A stretch of DNA of 64,000 nt from Acetobacter malorum (GTDB lineage: Bacteria > Pseudomonadota > Alphaproteobacteria > Acetobacterales > Acetobacteraceae), in NCBI RefSeq assembly GCF_001580615.1, contig NZ_LHZC01000050.1, forward strand, positions 62,001 through 126,000, written 5' to 3'. How positions within the stretch are numbered: position 1 is the first letter of the stretch; each line of letters starts with the position of its first letter. The notes beneath the pieces are model-generated. The model did no database searches. It saw nothing but the letters and a program-made list of their open reading frames with translations, and was not told the DNA's origin. Of this stretch, positions 1 through 9,303 are shown piece after piece. A program made the position numbers and the translations under genes.

Positions 1-1
1 G

Positions 2-868
2 GTGCCTAACCCGTCCTACCCCATTCATCAGTTTGGCTTTATTATTGCCGGGGCTTCTGTACGCTCCATTCCCGCCACGCCGGATGATACCATGCTGCGG
101 GCGCTGGAACGCGCTGTGCGCCATTCCGTCCCCAAGCCGACGGCGCTGATTGTCAACTTCCCATCCAACCCCACGGCCTATCTGGCGGATCTGGATTTCT
201 ACAAGGAACTGGTGGCGTTCGCCCGGCGGGAAGAAATCTTCATCCTGTCTGACCTCGCCTATGCGGAAATCTATTTTGGGGATCTCGTGCCGCCCTCCAT
301 TCTGGCGGTGCCGGGGGCGAAGGATATTGCGGTCGAGTTCACCTCGCTCTCCAAAACCTACTGCATGGCAGGCTGGCGTATGGGGTTTGCGGCAGGCAAT
401 GAGCGGCTGATTGCGGCCCTCACCCGCATTAAATCCTATCTGGATTATGGGGCCTTTACCCCCATTCAGGTCGCTGCCGTGGCTGCTCTGAACGGCCCGC
501 AGGATTGCGTGGCCGATATCCGCGCCCTGTATAAAGAGCGCCGGGACGTGCTGATCCGTGGCCTGCATGCCGGTGGCTGGGACGTGCCCTCACCGGAAGG
601 TTCCATGTTTGCATGGGCCCCTATCCCCGAACCCTTCCGGGAAATGGGCAGCGTTGAATTTTCCAAACTTCTGCTGAAAGAAGCTGGTGTGGCCGTAGCC
701 CCCGGCCTTGGGTTTGGCGAGCATGGGGAAGGCTTTGTGCGGATTGGGCTGGTGGAAAATACCCAGCGTCTGCGTCAGGCCACCCGTGCCATTCGTGGTT
801 TTCTTTCAGCCCATGGCGTAAAAGCGCCTCCTTCTTCTGCCAGCAAGCCGGAGCCTGTTGAATCGTGA
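2..868 (+). CDS. alaC: PLP-dependent aminotransferase, AlaC type (5' truncated by window edge)
   Basis: Class I/II fold-type I aminotransferase, about 288 residues visible of an expected ~400. The visible part opens inside the family (NPSYPIHQFGF is an internal motif), so the GTG at base 2 is an internal Val codon and the real start lies before the window. The PLP lysine is in SLSKTYCMAGWRMGFAAG at about residue 118, and the substrate Arg region is near the C-terminus (FVRIGLVEN). The family catalyses pyruvate/glutamate to alanine/2-oxoglutarate or related transaminations in the cytoplasm. Its stop overlaps the start of hom by GTGA, so the two are translationally coupled. Family call is firm; the exact substrate (alanine versus LL-diaminopimelate) is not decided by the sequence. 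Confidence 0.85.
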   Translation: MPNPSYPIHQFGFIIAGASVRSIPATPDDTMLRALERAVRHSVPKPTALIVNFPSNPTAYLADLDFYKELVAFARREEIFILSDLAYAEIYFGDLVPPSILAVPGAKDIAVEFTSLSKTYCMAGWRMGFAAGNERLIAALTRIKSYLDYGAFTPIQVAAVAALNGPQDCVADIRALYKERRDVLIRGLHAGGWDVPSPEGSMFAWAPIPEPFREMGSVEFSKLLLKEAGVAVAPGLGFGEHGEGFVRIGLVENTQRLRQATRAIRGFLSAHGVKAPPSSASKPEPVES

Positions 869-2181
869 CGTCTTCTCCCTCCACTTCCCCCCTTCGTCTT
901 GGTCTCGCTGGTCTCGGCACCGTCGGCGCTGGTGTTATCCGGCTGCTGAACACCAATGCGGATCTGGTCACCGCCCGTGCGGGCCGCCCGCTGAAAGTCA
1001 CCGCCGTCAGCGCCCGCGACCGCACGCGGGACCGCGGGGTCGATCTGTCCGGCATGCGCTGGTACGATAACGCCCCTGATCTGGTCGCTGACCCGGACGT
1101 GGATGTTGTGGTTGAACTGATTGGTGGCTCAGAAGGCACGGCCCGCGCCGTGGTGGAAGCCGCCCTTGCCGCCGGAAAACCGGTGGTGACTGCCAATAAG
1201 GCTCTCCTTGCCATTCATGGCCCGGCTCTTGCCCGGCTGAGTGCTGAAAAATCAGCACCGCTGCTGTTTGAAGCCGCCGTTGCGGGCGGCATTCCCGCCA
1301 TCAAAATGGTGCGTGAAGGTCTGGCCGCAGACCGTCTGTTGCGGATTGGCGGCATTCTGAACGGCACCTGCAACTATATCCTGACCGTGATGCGGGAAAC
1401 CGGGAAGGACTTCGGCACCGTTCTGGCTGACGCCCAGCAGCTGGGCTACGCGGAAGCTGATCCCTCCACTGATATTGACGGACTGGATGCCGCCCACAAG
1501 CTGACCATTCTGGCCGGTCTGGCCTTTGGGCAGCCAGTGGCGTTTGAATCCCTGCATGTAGAAGGTATCCGCCGCATTGGCGCGCTGGACCTCACCTTTG
1601 CCCGCACACTTGGCTATCGCATCAAACTGCTGGGCATGGCCCGTATGGGCGAGACCGGGCTTGAAGCCCGCGTAACCCCCTGCCTTGTGCCGGAAAATGC
1701 CCCCATCGCACAGGTGGATGGCGTGTTTAACGCCGTAGTGGCGGAAGGCGCTTTTGCTGGCCGGCTGATGATTGAAGGCCGTGGCGCAGGGGCTGGCCCC
1801 ACCGCAAGTGCTGTTGCGGCTGACCTTATCGATATCGCCCGTGGGCATACCATTCCTGTTTGGGGCGTGCAGGCCACAGATACGCCTCCTTTGCAGGCTA
1901 ACCCGGTTTCTGCAGGCACTGGCGCGTTCTATCTGCGTTTACTCGTGGAAGATCGTCCCGGTGTGATTGCGGACATCACGGCTGTCCTGCGTGATTGCGG
2001 CGTTTCTCTCCGCAGCATGTTGCAGCACACGCCAGAGCAGAATGATGCCGATCCTTATGTGCCGCTGGTACTGGTGACGCATCAGACGTCTGAAGCCGCC
2101 ATGCAGGATGCTGTCGCGCGGATTGATGGTCTGGATGTGGTGACGGATACGCCGGTGATGATCCGGATTGAAACGGACTGA
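865..2181 (+). CDS. hom: Homoserine dehydrogenase
   Basis: 438-residue monofunctional homoserine dehydrogenase, the NAD(P)H-dependent reduction of aspartate semialdehyde to homoserine in threonine/methionine synthesis. N-terminal Rossmann fold with GLAGLGTVGAGV at residues ~13-24, the family signature GGILNGTCNYIL at ~166-177, the catalytic region YAEADPSTDIDG at ~196, and a C-terminal ACT domain from ~355 (LRLLVEDRPGVIADIT), which usually gives threonine feedback inhibition. The start is GTG at 865, overlapping the aminotransferase stop by 4 bases (GTGA). Normal length, no anomalies. The pairing with the upstream aminotransferase is seen in other alphaproteobacteria. Confidence 0.95.
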   Translation: MTSSPSTSPLRLGLAGLGTVGAGVIRLLNTNADLVTARAGRPLKVTAVSARDRTRDRGVDLSGMRWYDNAPDLVADPDVDVVVELIGGSEGTARAVVEAALAAGKPVVTANKALLAIHGPALARLSAEKSAPLLFEAAVAGGIPAIKMVREGLAADRLLRIGGILNGTCNYILTVMRETGKDFGTVLADAQQLGYAEADPSTDIDGLDAAHKLTILAGLAFGQPVAFESLHVEGIRRIGALDLTFARTLGYRIKLLGMARMGETGLEARVTPCLVPENAPIAQVDGVFNAVVAEGAFAGRLMIEGRGAGAGPTASAVAADLIDIARGHTIPVWGVQATDTPPLQANPVSAGTGAFYLRLLVEDRPGVIADITAVLRDCGVSLRSMLQHTPEQNDADPYVPLVLVTHQTSEAAMQDAVARIDGLDVVTDTPVMIRIETD

Positions 2182-2233
2182 GCGTCTTATAAAAGCCCAG
2201 CCCTGGCCTTAAACAGAGAGGATTATCTCTAGA

Positions 2234-3235
2234 ATGTCTGACGCGATTGAGCCGATTCCGAGTTTTGTGGTTTCTGACCGCAATCTGGCCCTTGAACTGG
2301 TCCGTGTAACAGAAGCTGCTGCTCTGGCCTCTGCCCACTGGACAGGCCGTGGCAAGAAGAACGACGCCGATGGTGCTGCTGTTGAAGCCATGCGCACGGC
2401 GTTTGACACCGTGGCCATTGATGGCACCGTGGTAATCGGTGAAGGCGAGATGGACGAAGCACCGATGCTGTATATCGGTGAGAAAGTCGGCTCTGGTGGC
2501 CCGGCCATGGATATTGCCGTGGACCCGCTGGAAGGCACCAATCTTTGCGCCAAGGACATGCCCAACGCTATTACCGTTGTGGCACTGGCCGAAAAAGGCA
2601 ACTTCCTGCACGCACCCGATGTGTACATGGATAAGATCATCGTCGGCCCCGGTCTGCCCGAAGGCGTGGTGGACCTTGATTCCTCCATTGAAAACAATCT
2701 GCGCAATCTGGCCAAAGCCAAGGGCAAGGCTGTGCGTGACCTCGTTCTCTGCACGCTGGACCGTGAACGGCATGAAGAACTGATTGCCAAAGCTCGGGAA
2801 GCTGGCGCTCGCGTCCGCCTGCTGACCGACGGGGATGTGGCCGGGGCGATTGCCGCGTGTCTGGATACCAGCCAGGTTGATATTTACGCAGGTTCTGGCG
2901 GCGCGCCGGAAGGCGTTCTGGCTGCTGCGGCGATCCGCTGCGTCAACGGCCAGATGCAGAGCCGCCTGCTGTTTGAAGATGACAGCCAGCGCGAACGCGC
3001 CCAGAAAATGAACCCCGGCAAGAACCCGGACCGCAAGCTCGGCCTGCATGATCTGGCTGCTGGCTCCGTGCTGTTCTCTGCCACGGGTGTAACGTCTGGG
3101 ACGCTGCTGAAGGGCATCCATCAGTATCCGAACCATGCCGTCACGCATTCTCTGGTCATGCGCTCCAAGTCCGGCACGGTGCGGTTTATTGAAGGCTATC
3201 ACAACTTCAAAACTAAAACCTGGACCCCGCAATAA
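2234..3235 (+). CDS. glpX: Class II fructose-1,6-bisphosphatase
   Basis: 333-residue GlpX-type phosphatase that hydrolyses fructose-1,6-bisphosphate to fructose-6-phosphate (gluconeogenesis; in some proteobacteria also sedoheptulose bisphosphate). The metal/phosphate motif DPLEGTNLCAKDMPNAI is at about residues 97-113, preceded by GEGEMDEAPML at ~72. AGSGGAPEGVLAAAA near residue 220 is the GlpX-specific glycine-rich segment. Located 52 bases after hom, with GAGAGGA about 14 bases before the ATG, and 17 bases before recJ, so hom, glpX and recJ probably share a transcript. GlpX followed by RecJ is a common alphaproteobacterial order. Confidence 0.95.
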   Translation: MSDAIEPIPSFVVSDRNLALELVRVTEAAALASAHWTGRGKKNDADGAAVEAMRTAFDTVAIDGTVVIGEGEMDEAPMLYIGEKVGSGGPAMDIAVDPLEGTNLCAKDMPNAITVVALAEKGNFLHAPDVYMDKIIVGPGLPEGVVDLDSSIENNLRNLAKAKGKAVRDLVLCTLDRERHEELIAKAREAGARVRLLTDGDVAGAIAACLDTSQVDIYAGSGGAPEGVLAAAAIRCVNGQMQSRLLFEDDSQRERAQKMNPGKNPDRKLGLHDLAAGSVLFSATGVTSGTLLKGIHQYPNHAVTHSLVMRSKSGTVRFIEGYHNFKTKTWTPQ

Positions 3236-3252
3236 GGCGCTCACACACCAGA

Positions 3253-5088
3253 ATGAACGTTTTATTGACTGAGAAAATGGACACACTCTCCCCCATGCCA
3301 GAGGCCCGCGCGGCCCTTGGCGTGGAAAGCAGCCTGACAGGCCGCCGATGGGTATGGCGGGACGGGGCGGAAGACCCCGCCCTGCTCCGCATGGGGGCGG
3401 CCATTGCCCAGCGGGCAGGCCTTCCGGAAGTCGTCGGGCGGCTTTTAGCCCTGCGTGGCATTCCTCTGGAACAGGCTGCCCATTTTCTCGACCCGAAACT
3501 CCGCGCCCTGCTCCCCAATCCGTCCAGCCTGCAGGATATGGATAAGGCCGCTGCCCGCATGGCGCAGGCGGTCCAGCAGGGTGAGACCATTGGGATTTTC
3601 GGGGATTATGACGTGGATGGTGCCTGTGCATCCGCCATCCTCGCCTCGTTTTTTGAAGAACTCGGCTGCACTGTTCACACACATATTCCAGACCGCATGA
3701 CGGAGGGCTACGGCCCGAACGTGCCGGCTCTGGAAGGGCTTGTGGCGCAGGGCGCGTCCCTTGTTATTTGCGTGGACTGCGGCACGGCTGCCGGTTCTGT
3801 TCTGGGTGAACTGGCTGGTAAGGCCGACCTGATTGTTCTCGACCACCATAAATCAGAAGATGCCCTGCCCCCCATTCTGGCGACGGTAAACCCGAACCGG
3901 CCAGACTGCACCTCCGGCCTTGGCCATGTCTGCGCTGCGGCTCTGGCCTTTCTGGCAGCAGTTGCCACCACCCGGGACCTCCGCGCTGCCGGATGGTTTC
4001 ATGACGCCCAGCCCGCGCCGGATCTGCTGCGCCAGCTTGATCTGGTGGCCCTTGCCACCGTGTGCGACGTGATGCCGCTGCATGGGCTGAACCGTGCGTT
4101 TGTGACGCAGGGCCTGAAAATCATGGCGCGTCGCCAGCGCACTGGCCTGAACGCGCTGATGGACATTGCCGGTGTCACCAAAGCGCCGGATGCCTTTACC
4201 TGTGGATTTGCACTCGGGCCGCGCATTAATGCAGGCGGCCGTATTGCGGAAGCCGGACTAGGGCTGACCCTGCTCCGCAGCACGGACGCCCATGACGCCC
4301 GCACCATGGCTGAGCGTCTGGATGCGGTGAACCGCCGCCGACAAGGCGTGGAAGCTGAAATTCTGGACCGCGCCATGGCACAGGCTGCCGAACAGCGCGA
4401 AGCGGGCCACCCGGTTATTCTGCTGACTGGCAAAGACTGGCACCCCGGCGTGGTCGGCATTGTCGCTGGCCGCATCAAGGAACAGTTTAACCGCCCTGCA
4501 CTAGTGGGTGCGGAGCAGGAAGACGGCTCCATTAAAGGCTCCGGGCGCTCTGTGCCGGGGCTGGATCTGGGCACCGTGATTATTGCAGCGCGTCAGGCCG
4601 GTGTGCTGACCAGCGGTGGCGGGCACGCCATGGCAGCCGGTTTCTCTCTGCCTGCGGAAAACATTGAGCGCTTCCATACATTTCTGGATGAGCGACTGGC
4701 CGATGCGGCTGTTTTGCCGGATACGGTGGATGTTGCGCTTGATATCGCTTTGTCTGTCTCCGGTGCCACAGTTGAGCTTGCGGAAAATCTCGCCATGCTG
4801 GCCCCGTTTGGCGCCGGCAATGCTGAGCCGCTCATTGCGGTTTCCAATGCGCAGATTATCCGGTCTGACCGAATTGGTCGGGATGGCAACACCCTACGCC
4901 TGCTTTTGAAAGGGCAGGATGGTGGCCGCCTGAAAGCCTTGCTTTTCCGTGCGAATGACAATCCGCTGGCTATTGGGCTGGAAGACAGCACGCGTCCCCC
5001 GGTTCATCTGGCGGGCTATCTCCGTTCGGAAACATGGAATGGGCGAACAGACGCGACCTTCTTCATTCAGGATGCGGCCCGCGCCTGA
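3253..5088 (+). CDS. recJ: Single-stranded-DNA-specific exonuclease RecJ
   Basis: 611-residue DHH-family 5'-3' exonuclease used in recombination, mismatch and base-excision repair. Motif I GDYDVDGACAS lies at ~116-126, the DHH motif (LDHHKS) at ~196-201, and the DHHA1 motif SGGGHAMAAGF near 453-463, followed by an OB-like C-terminal domain. All metal-ligand motifs appear intact and the length is usual. An internal ATG at 3286 (MDTLSPMPEA) is an alternative start; the first ATG is kept because it directly follows glpX. Convergent with the acetyltransferase gene downstream. Confidence 0.95.
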   Translation: MNVLLTEKMDTLSPMPEARAALGVESSLTGRRWVWRDGAEDPALLRMGAAIAQRAGLPEVVGRLLALRGIPLEQAAHFLDPKLRALLPNPSSLQDMDKAAARMAQAVQQGETIGIFGDYDVDGACASAILASFFEELGCTVHTHIPDRMTEGYGPNVPALEGLVAQGASLVICVDCGTAAGSVLGELAGKADLIVLDHHKSEDALPPILATVNPNRPDCTSGLGHVCAAALAFLAAVATTRDLRAAGWFHDAQPAPDLLRQLDLVALATVCDVMPLHGLNRAFVTQGLKIMARRQRTGLNALMDIAGVTKAPDAFTCGFALGPRINAGGRIAEAGLGLTLLRSTDAHDARTMAERLDAVNRRRQGVEAEILDRAMAQAAEQREAGHPVILLTGKDWHPGVVGIVAGRIKEQFNRPALVGAEQEDGSIKGSGRSVPGLDLGTVIIAARQAGVLTSGGGHAMAAGFSLPAENIERFHTFLDERLADAAVLPDTVDVALDIALSVSGATVELAENLAMLAPFGAGNAEPLIAVSNAQIIRSDRIGRDGNTLRLLLKGQDGGRLKALLFRANDNPLAIGLEDSTRPPVHLAGYLRSETWNGRTDATFFIQDAARA

Positions 5089-5115
5089 TGGGCGAGCGTC
5101 CTGCCTGATGATTGT

Positions 5116-5733
5116 TCAGGTTCGCTGATATTTTTCTGTCAGACACCAGTGCAGATGGTTCCGCACGGCGGGCCATTCTGCGGCGGTCACGCTATACACA
5201 CAGGTATCGCGCAGGGAGCCATCGGGCATCCGCTGATGGCAGCGTAAAATACCATCCAGTCTGGCCCCTAGCCGCTCAATAGCCCGGCGGCTGCGCTGGT
5301 TGAGGTAATGCGTGCGAAACTCCACAGCCAGACAGTCCAGCGTTTCAAACGCGTAGGAGAGCAGAAGCATCTTGGCTTCCGTATTGACGGCGGTTCTCTG
5401 CACACAGGCTGCATACCATGTGGAGCCAATTTCCACACGCGGCCCGGCCTTATCGATATTCATGAAGGTCGTCATACCGACAATGCGGTTATCTGGCAGG
5501 CTGACGACCGTATAAGGCAGCATGGTGCCACGCTGCAGCAAAGCCAGACGGCGCTCAACCTCAGCCTGCATGGCCTCGGGTTTGGGCACCGACGTGCACC
5601 AGACTTTCCATTGCGCTCCATCCTCCACAGCATGCTGCAAGCCCTCCACATGAGCGGGGGACAGCGGCACAAGCTGAACGTGCTGGCCGGTCAGGCCAAC
5701 AGGAGCATCGGGGAAGGCACGTCGTGTCGTCAT
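5116..5733 (-). CDS. GNAT-family N-acetyltransferase (RimJ/RimL-like)
   Basis: 205-residue acetyl-CoA-dependent acyltransferase of the GNAT superfamily. It has the typical start (VGLTGQHVQLVPLSPAHVEGL), a central beta4 region (VEIGSTWYAACVQRTAVNTEA at ~95-115, close to the RimJ/L-type VEIGYWL...GKGYATEA pattern) and the late segment NQRSRRAIERLGARLDGILR, which fits the acetyl-CoA-binding helix of this branch. The acceptor substrate cannot be read from sequence. It starts 17 bases after the rpoH stop on the same strand and is likely co-transcribed with it. Confidence 0.8.
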   Translation of the reverse strand: MTTRRAFPDAPVGLTGQHVQLVPLSPAHVEGLQHAVEDGAQWKVWCTSVPKPEAMQAEVERRLALLQRGTMLPYTVVSLPDNRIVGMTTFMNIDKAGPRVEIGSTWYAACVQRTAVNTEAKMLLLSYAFETLDCLAVEFRTHYLNQRSRRAIERLGARLDGILRCHQRMPDGSLRDTCVYSVTAAEWPAVRNHLHWCLTEKYQRT

Positions 5734-5750
5734 AGGAACTCAGGAGGGCC

Positions 5751-6638
5751 TTAGCCCTCCTTTGCTGCTCCGCGACGGGCTTCGACTTCTTTCTTCATCG
5801 CGGCCTGAACTTTTTCAAAAGCCCGGACTTCAATCTGGCGCACGCGCTCGCGCGAGATGCCATACTGATGTGCCAGATCTTCCAGCGTGGACGGCTCGTC
5901 CGTCAGACGACGTTCGGTAAAGATGTGCCGCTCACGCTCGTTCAGAGAACTCATGGCATTGGCAAGCAGGGCTTTACGGCCAGAGAGCTCTTCGTTTTCC
6001 GCGTAGGTTTCTTCCTGATTGACCTGATCATCCACCAGACGATCCTGCCACTCATTATCCTGATCAGCCCGCATCGGGGCGTTCAGGCTGTGGTCGGGTG
6101 CGGCCATGCGGCGGTTCATGCTCACCACGTCCTGCTCGGACACACCAAGCGTGGTGGCAATCTTGTTCACCTGTTCGGGCTGAAGGTCCCCATCATCAAT
6201 CGCCTGCATCTGCCCTTTCAGGCGGCGCAGGTTGAAGAACAGTTTCTTCTGAGCGGCAGTGGTACCCATTTTAACCAGAGACCAGCTATGCAGGATGTAT
6301 TCCTGAATGGCCGCACGGATCCACCACATGGCGTAGGTTGCCAGACGGAAGCCCTTATCCGGGTCAAACCGGCGCACGGCCTGCATCATGCCGATATTGC
6401 CCTCACTGATGAGTTCATTCACCGGCAGGCCATAGCCGCGGTAACCCATAGCGATTTTTGCAACCAGCCGCAGGTGAGATGTCACCAGTTTGTGCGCGGC
6501 CTTTACATCGCCCTTGTCCTTCCACAAATGGGAAAGACGGAGTTCTTCTTCCGGGGTGAGAAGGGGATATTTGCGGATATCCTGAAGATATCTTGAAAGA
6601 TTATTTTCAGGACCAACATTGATGACAGATGAGACCAT
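5751..6638 (-). CDS. rpoH: RNA polymerase heat-shock sigma factor sigma-32
   Basis: 295-residue group 3/4-type sigma-70 family factor. Region 2 contains AKIAMGYRGYGLPVNELISEGNIGMMQAV (~61-88) and the -10 recognition helix LATYAMWWIRAAIQEYIL (~98-115). The RpoH-specific box QKKLFFNLRRLK follows at ~129, which separates it from RpoD, and region 4 (LEDLAHQYGISRERVRQIEVRAFEKV) sits at the C-terminus. It directs core polymerase to heat-shock promoters (chaperones, proteases). The gene is preceded by a ~400-base untranslated region and followed by a GNAT gene. Adjacency to rluD is a conserved alphaproteobacterial arrangement. Confidence 0.96.
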   Translation of the reverse strand: MVSSVINVGPENNLSRYLQDIRKYPLLTPEEELRLSHLWKDKGDVKAAHKLVTSHLRLVAKIAMGYRGYGLPVNELISEGNIGMMQAVRRFDPDKGFRLATYAMWWIRAAIQEYILHSWSLVKMGTTAAQKKLFFNLRRLKGQMQAIDDGDLQPEQVNKIATTLGVSEQDVVSMNRRMAAPDHSLNAPMRADQDNEWQDRLVDDQVNQEETYAENEELSGRKALLANAMSSLNERERHIFTERRLTDEPSTLEDLAHQYGISRERVRQIEVRAFEKVQAAMKKEVEARRGAAKEG

Positions 6639-7039
6639 CGACTGAGCACTCCTCTTAACTGGAAAGCTCCCTGCAGCGCCTCAGGTTCCGTGAAAATCTG
6701 ATAAGCGTTGCGTAGAGTTAGGCAAGTTTCCGGTTAACAAGCGGATAAAAATTATGTCCTCTTCCATCGCCCCCCGAATGGGCAGCGCGAAGGAAAAAAC
6801 ACCCGGTCCGACGGCCCTCTGGGCATGTCGGAATGGACGTTGACGGTGCGCCGGAATTAGTTTTCTGTCAAGAAAATCCCCGCAAACCCGCAGTTTGCTT
6901 AGGGCATGACTGCTTTCTGCCTTTCAGGCGAAGAGGCAGACTCGGAACCGGACGGAAAGGACTGGCATAGTCTTTGTGACGCACGAGGGTCCGGAAAGTT
7001 CCTCGCCCAGTTTTCAAACACATATCCGGTTTGATAAAG
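6639..7039 (-). other. Long untranslated region between rluD and rpoH
   Basis: About 400 bases without a convincing gene. On the minus strand it carries the rpoH promoter/leader and the end of the rluD message. A perfect 7-bp inverted repeat (TCTGCCT/AGGCAGA, 6916-6922 and 6934-6940) can form a hairpin. A TTGACA-like hexamer reads on the minus strand at 6871-6866 but has no good -10 at standard spacing. I could not identify a sigma-32 consensus or a known RNA family. A long leader could allow temperature-dependent folding as in other rpoH genes, which is only inference. Confidence 0.4.
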
Positions 7040-8077
7040 TCAGACGATCACAGCTTTCTTCGGATTAAGCCCCAGCGCCTCACCCAGCGCCAGCATGTCT
7101 TCGGGCATCGGGGCGTCAAACAGCATCTGTTCACCCGTGCGCGGGTGGGTAAAACCCAGACGCGCCGCATGCAGGGCCTGACGGGGGAAATCCAGCGCTG
7201 CCGCCCGCGCCGTGGCGGAAAGGCCTTTGGCCGCTGCCGGAATACGCCGCAGATAAACCGGGTCACCCATCAGGGGATGGCCATTGGCGGAAAAATGCAC
7301 CCGGATCTGATGCGTGCGGCCTGTTGCCAGACGGCACTGCACTAAGGCCGCGCCCATCTCAAAGGCCTGCAAGGTGCGATAGCGGGTGAGCGCCCATTTG
7401 CCACCGTGGGTAACAATGGTCATGCGTTTGCGGTCCCGCTTATCCCGACCAATGTCACCCTCATACTCCCCTTCCGCTGGCTGCGGGCAACCCCAGCAAA
7501 AGGCCAAATAGGCCCGGTCTATCCTTCGGGCGGCAAAATCAGCTGAAAGGGCAAGGTGCGCCTGTTCCGTTTTGGCCGCCACCATCAGGCCGGATGTATC
7601 CTTGTCCAGCCGGTGCACAATGCCGGGCCGCCGCTCCCCGCCAATACCTTTCAGGCTTTCCCCGCAATGGGCAATCAGGCCATTCACCAGCGTGCCGGTC
7701 TCATTCCCCGGGGCGGGATGCACCACGAGGCCTGCCGGCTTGTTGAGCACAATCAGATCCGCATCTTCATACAGAACATCAAAGTCCACGCGCTCGCCTT
7801 GCGGCACAGCAGGTGTGGCGGGGGGTATGGTCAGAACGTAGGTGATGCCCGCCCGCACGGTCTCGGCAGGTTCTGTAATCGGAGCCGCGTTGCCGACCAG
7901 ATGCCCCTCTTCAATCAACACTTTGACGCGTGAGCGGGACAGCGAGCCGGATTGTGCGGCCACAAAGCGATCCGCACGATCTCCGGCATGCTCCTCGGCA
8001 GCGATAAAAACCAGAGAGGTGCCAGAAGGACTCCCGGCAGGCGTTGAGTCGGGCTGAGGCGTGCCGGTTTGCGTCAA
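7040..8077 (-). CDS. rluD: 23S rRNA pseudouridine synthase RluD
   Basis: 345-residue RluA-family pseudouridine synthase acting on helix 69 of 23S rRNA. N-terminal S4 RNA-binding domain (ADRFVAAQSGSLSRSRVKVLIEEG, ~35-58), catalytic Asp in the motif GIVHRLDKDTSGLMVAAKT at ~151-169, and the family segment ATGRTHQIRVHFSANGHPLMGDPVY at ~257-281. The first possible codon giving this length is TTG at 8077 (TTGACGCAAACC), and no ATG or GTG lies before the S4 domain, so the true start is uncertain. Divergent from the ABC importer genes. Confidence 0.93.
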   Translation of the reverse strand: MTQTGTPQPDSTPAGSPSGTSLVFIAAEEHAGDRADRFVAAQSGSLSRSRVKVLIEEGHLVGNAAPITEPAETVRAGITYVLTIPPATPAVPQGERVDFDVLYEDADLIVLNKPAGLVVHPAPGNETGTLVNGLIAHCGESLKGIGGERRPGIVHRLDKDTSGLMVAAKTEQAHLALSADFAARRIDRAYLAFCWGCPQPAEGEYEGDIGRDKRDRKRMTIVTHGGKWALTRYRTLQAFEMGAALVQCRLATGRTHQIRVHFSANGHPLMGDPVYLRRIPAAAKGLSATARAAALDFPRQALHAARLGFTHPRTGEQMLFDAPMPEDMLALGEALGLNPKKAVIV

Positions 8078-8214
8078 AACTGTTCTACTTCTTTCAGGCG
8101 GGGCGGAAAGCGCGAGTAAAAGCCTTTTATCCTCTGTGGCGTCAAGAACGCAGCAAAACAGCTCGTGCAGTGCCTATGGTTTTATCATGCCGCAACGGGT
8201 GCTACGCAGGTGGC

Positions 8215-9303
8215 ATGACACCCCTCCGCCCTTCCGGCCCCTCTCAGCCTTCCGGCACGCCGTCTCTGGTGCAGATCAGAGCCGCCTATCAGGCGTTGCT
8301 GGCCCGGCGGCTGAGTATTCTGGCCATTCTGGGGGGCGCTATTGTCCTTTCCGTGCTGCTGGATTTCTCTCTGGGGCCAGCCGGGCTTTCCCCTGCACAG
8401 CTTATCCATACGCTCCTGCACCCATCCACTGTGCCCGCCAGCCAGCGGATTATCGTCTGGCAGATCCGTCTGCCTTACGCGCTGATGGCGGTGTGTGTAG
8501 GGGCAGCCCTCGGGCTTTCGGGGGCTGAGATGCAGACCATTCTGGCCAATCCGCTGGCTAGTCCGTTTACTCTGGGGGTTTCTGCCGCAGCCGCTTTCGG
8601 GGCATCTCTTGCCCTCGTATTAGGCCTGCATCTTCCGGGCCTGCCCGATACCTGGCTGATTGCTGGCAATGCGTTTGTTTGCGCCCTTGGCTCGGTCTTT
8701 CTGCTCGATGTGGTCGGGCATCTGCGCCATGCGCGCACCAGCACTGTGGTGCTGTTTGGCATCGCGCTGGTCTTCACCTTTCAGGCGCTGGTGTCCCTCA
8801 TGCAATTTATGGCCAGTGAGGACGCGTTGCAGGACCTAGTGTTCTGGACCATGGGCAGCCTGACGCGCACCACATGGCCCAAACTTGGCTTGCTGGCAGC
8901 CATGGGCGCTCTTGTTATGCCATTCTCTTTCCGGGCGGCGTGGAGCCTGACGACCCTGCGCATGGGGGAAGAACGCGCTGCCAGTCTGGGTGTGAATGTG
9001 CCCCGCGTGCGTCGGGGGGCGCTGCTGCGGGTCAGCCTGTTGTCCGCTCTTGCGGTCTCATTTGTTGGCATTATCGGATTTGTCGGGCTGGTGGCACCGC
9101 ATATTGCCCGGAGGTTGCTGGGAGAAGATCACCGCTTTTATCTGCCGGGCAGCATGCTGGCGGGGGCGCTGATTCTCTCGCTGTCCTCTGTGACGGCCCG
9201 TATGCTGATCCCGGGTGTGATTATCCCCACCGGGATTGTCACGGCACTGGTGGGGATTCCCTTTTTCCTGAGCATCGTGCTGCGGGAGCGTGGTTTGTCA
9301 TGA
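8215..9303 (+). CDS. FecCD-family ABC transporter permease (iron-siderophore/cobalamin type)
   Basis: 362-residue membrane permease of the FecCD/BtuC family with about nine to ten hydrophobic segments. The family hallmark GAALGLSGAEMQTILANPLASPFTLGVS-type segment starts near residue 93, and the C-terminal coupling region GFVGLVAPHIARRLLGEDHRF near residue 286. I chose ATG 8215 because AGGTGG lies just upstream; the reading frame is open further 5' (to 8044), but that part is not permease-like and overlaps rluD. Its TGA overlaps the ATG of the ATPase gene (ATGA). No substrate-binding protein gene is adjacent, so substrate assignment (siderophore, haem or B12) stays open. Confidence 0.88.
   Translation: MTPLRPSGPSQPSGTPSLVQIRAAYQALLARRLSILAILGGAIVLSVLLDFSLGPAGLSPAQLIHTLLHPSTVPASQRIIVWQIRLPYALMAVCVGAALGLSGAEMQTILANPLASPFTLGVSAAAAFGASLALVLGLHLPGLPDTWLIAGNAFVCALGSVFLLDVVGHLRHARTSTVVLFGIALVFTFQALVSLMQFMASEDALQDLVFWTMGSLTRTTWPKLGLLAAMGALVMPFSFRAAWSLTTLRMGEERAASLGVNVPRVRRGALLRVSLLSALAVSFVGIIGFVGLVAPHIARRLLGEDHRFYLPGSMLAGALILSLSSVTARMLIPGVIIPTGIVTALVGIPFFLSIVLRERGLS

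Noticed and set aside
1976-3682. 568-codon open frame on the minus strand opposite glpX and recJ
   Set aside because: It mirrors three real plus-strand genes with clear catalytic motifs; the translation is low-complexity and has no recognisable domain.
6950-7010. Resemblance to the RNase P RNA core (GTCCGGAAAG-like bases) in the rpoH leader
   Set aside because: Order and spacing of the conserved RNase P elements do not match on either strand.
8078-8214. Cobalamin riboswitch upstream of the FecCD gene
   Set aside because: No B12-box-like GCCACTG element or supporting stem order could be found in the 140-base gap.
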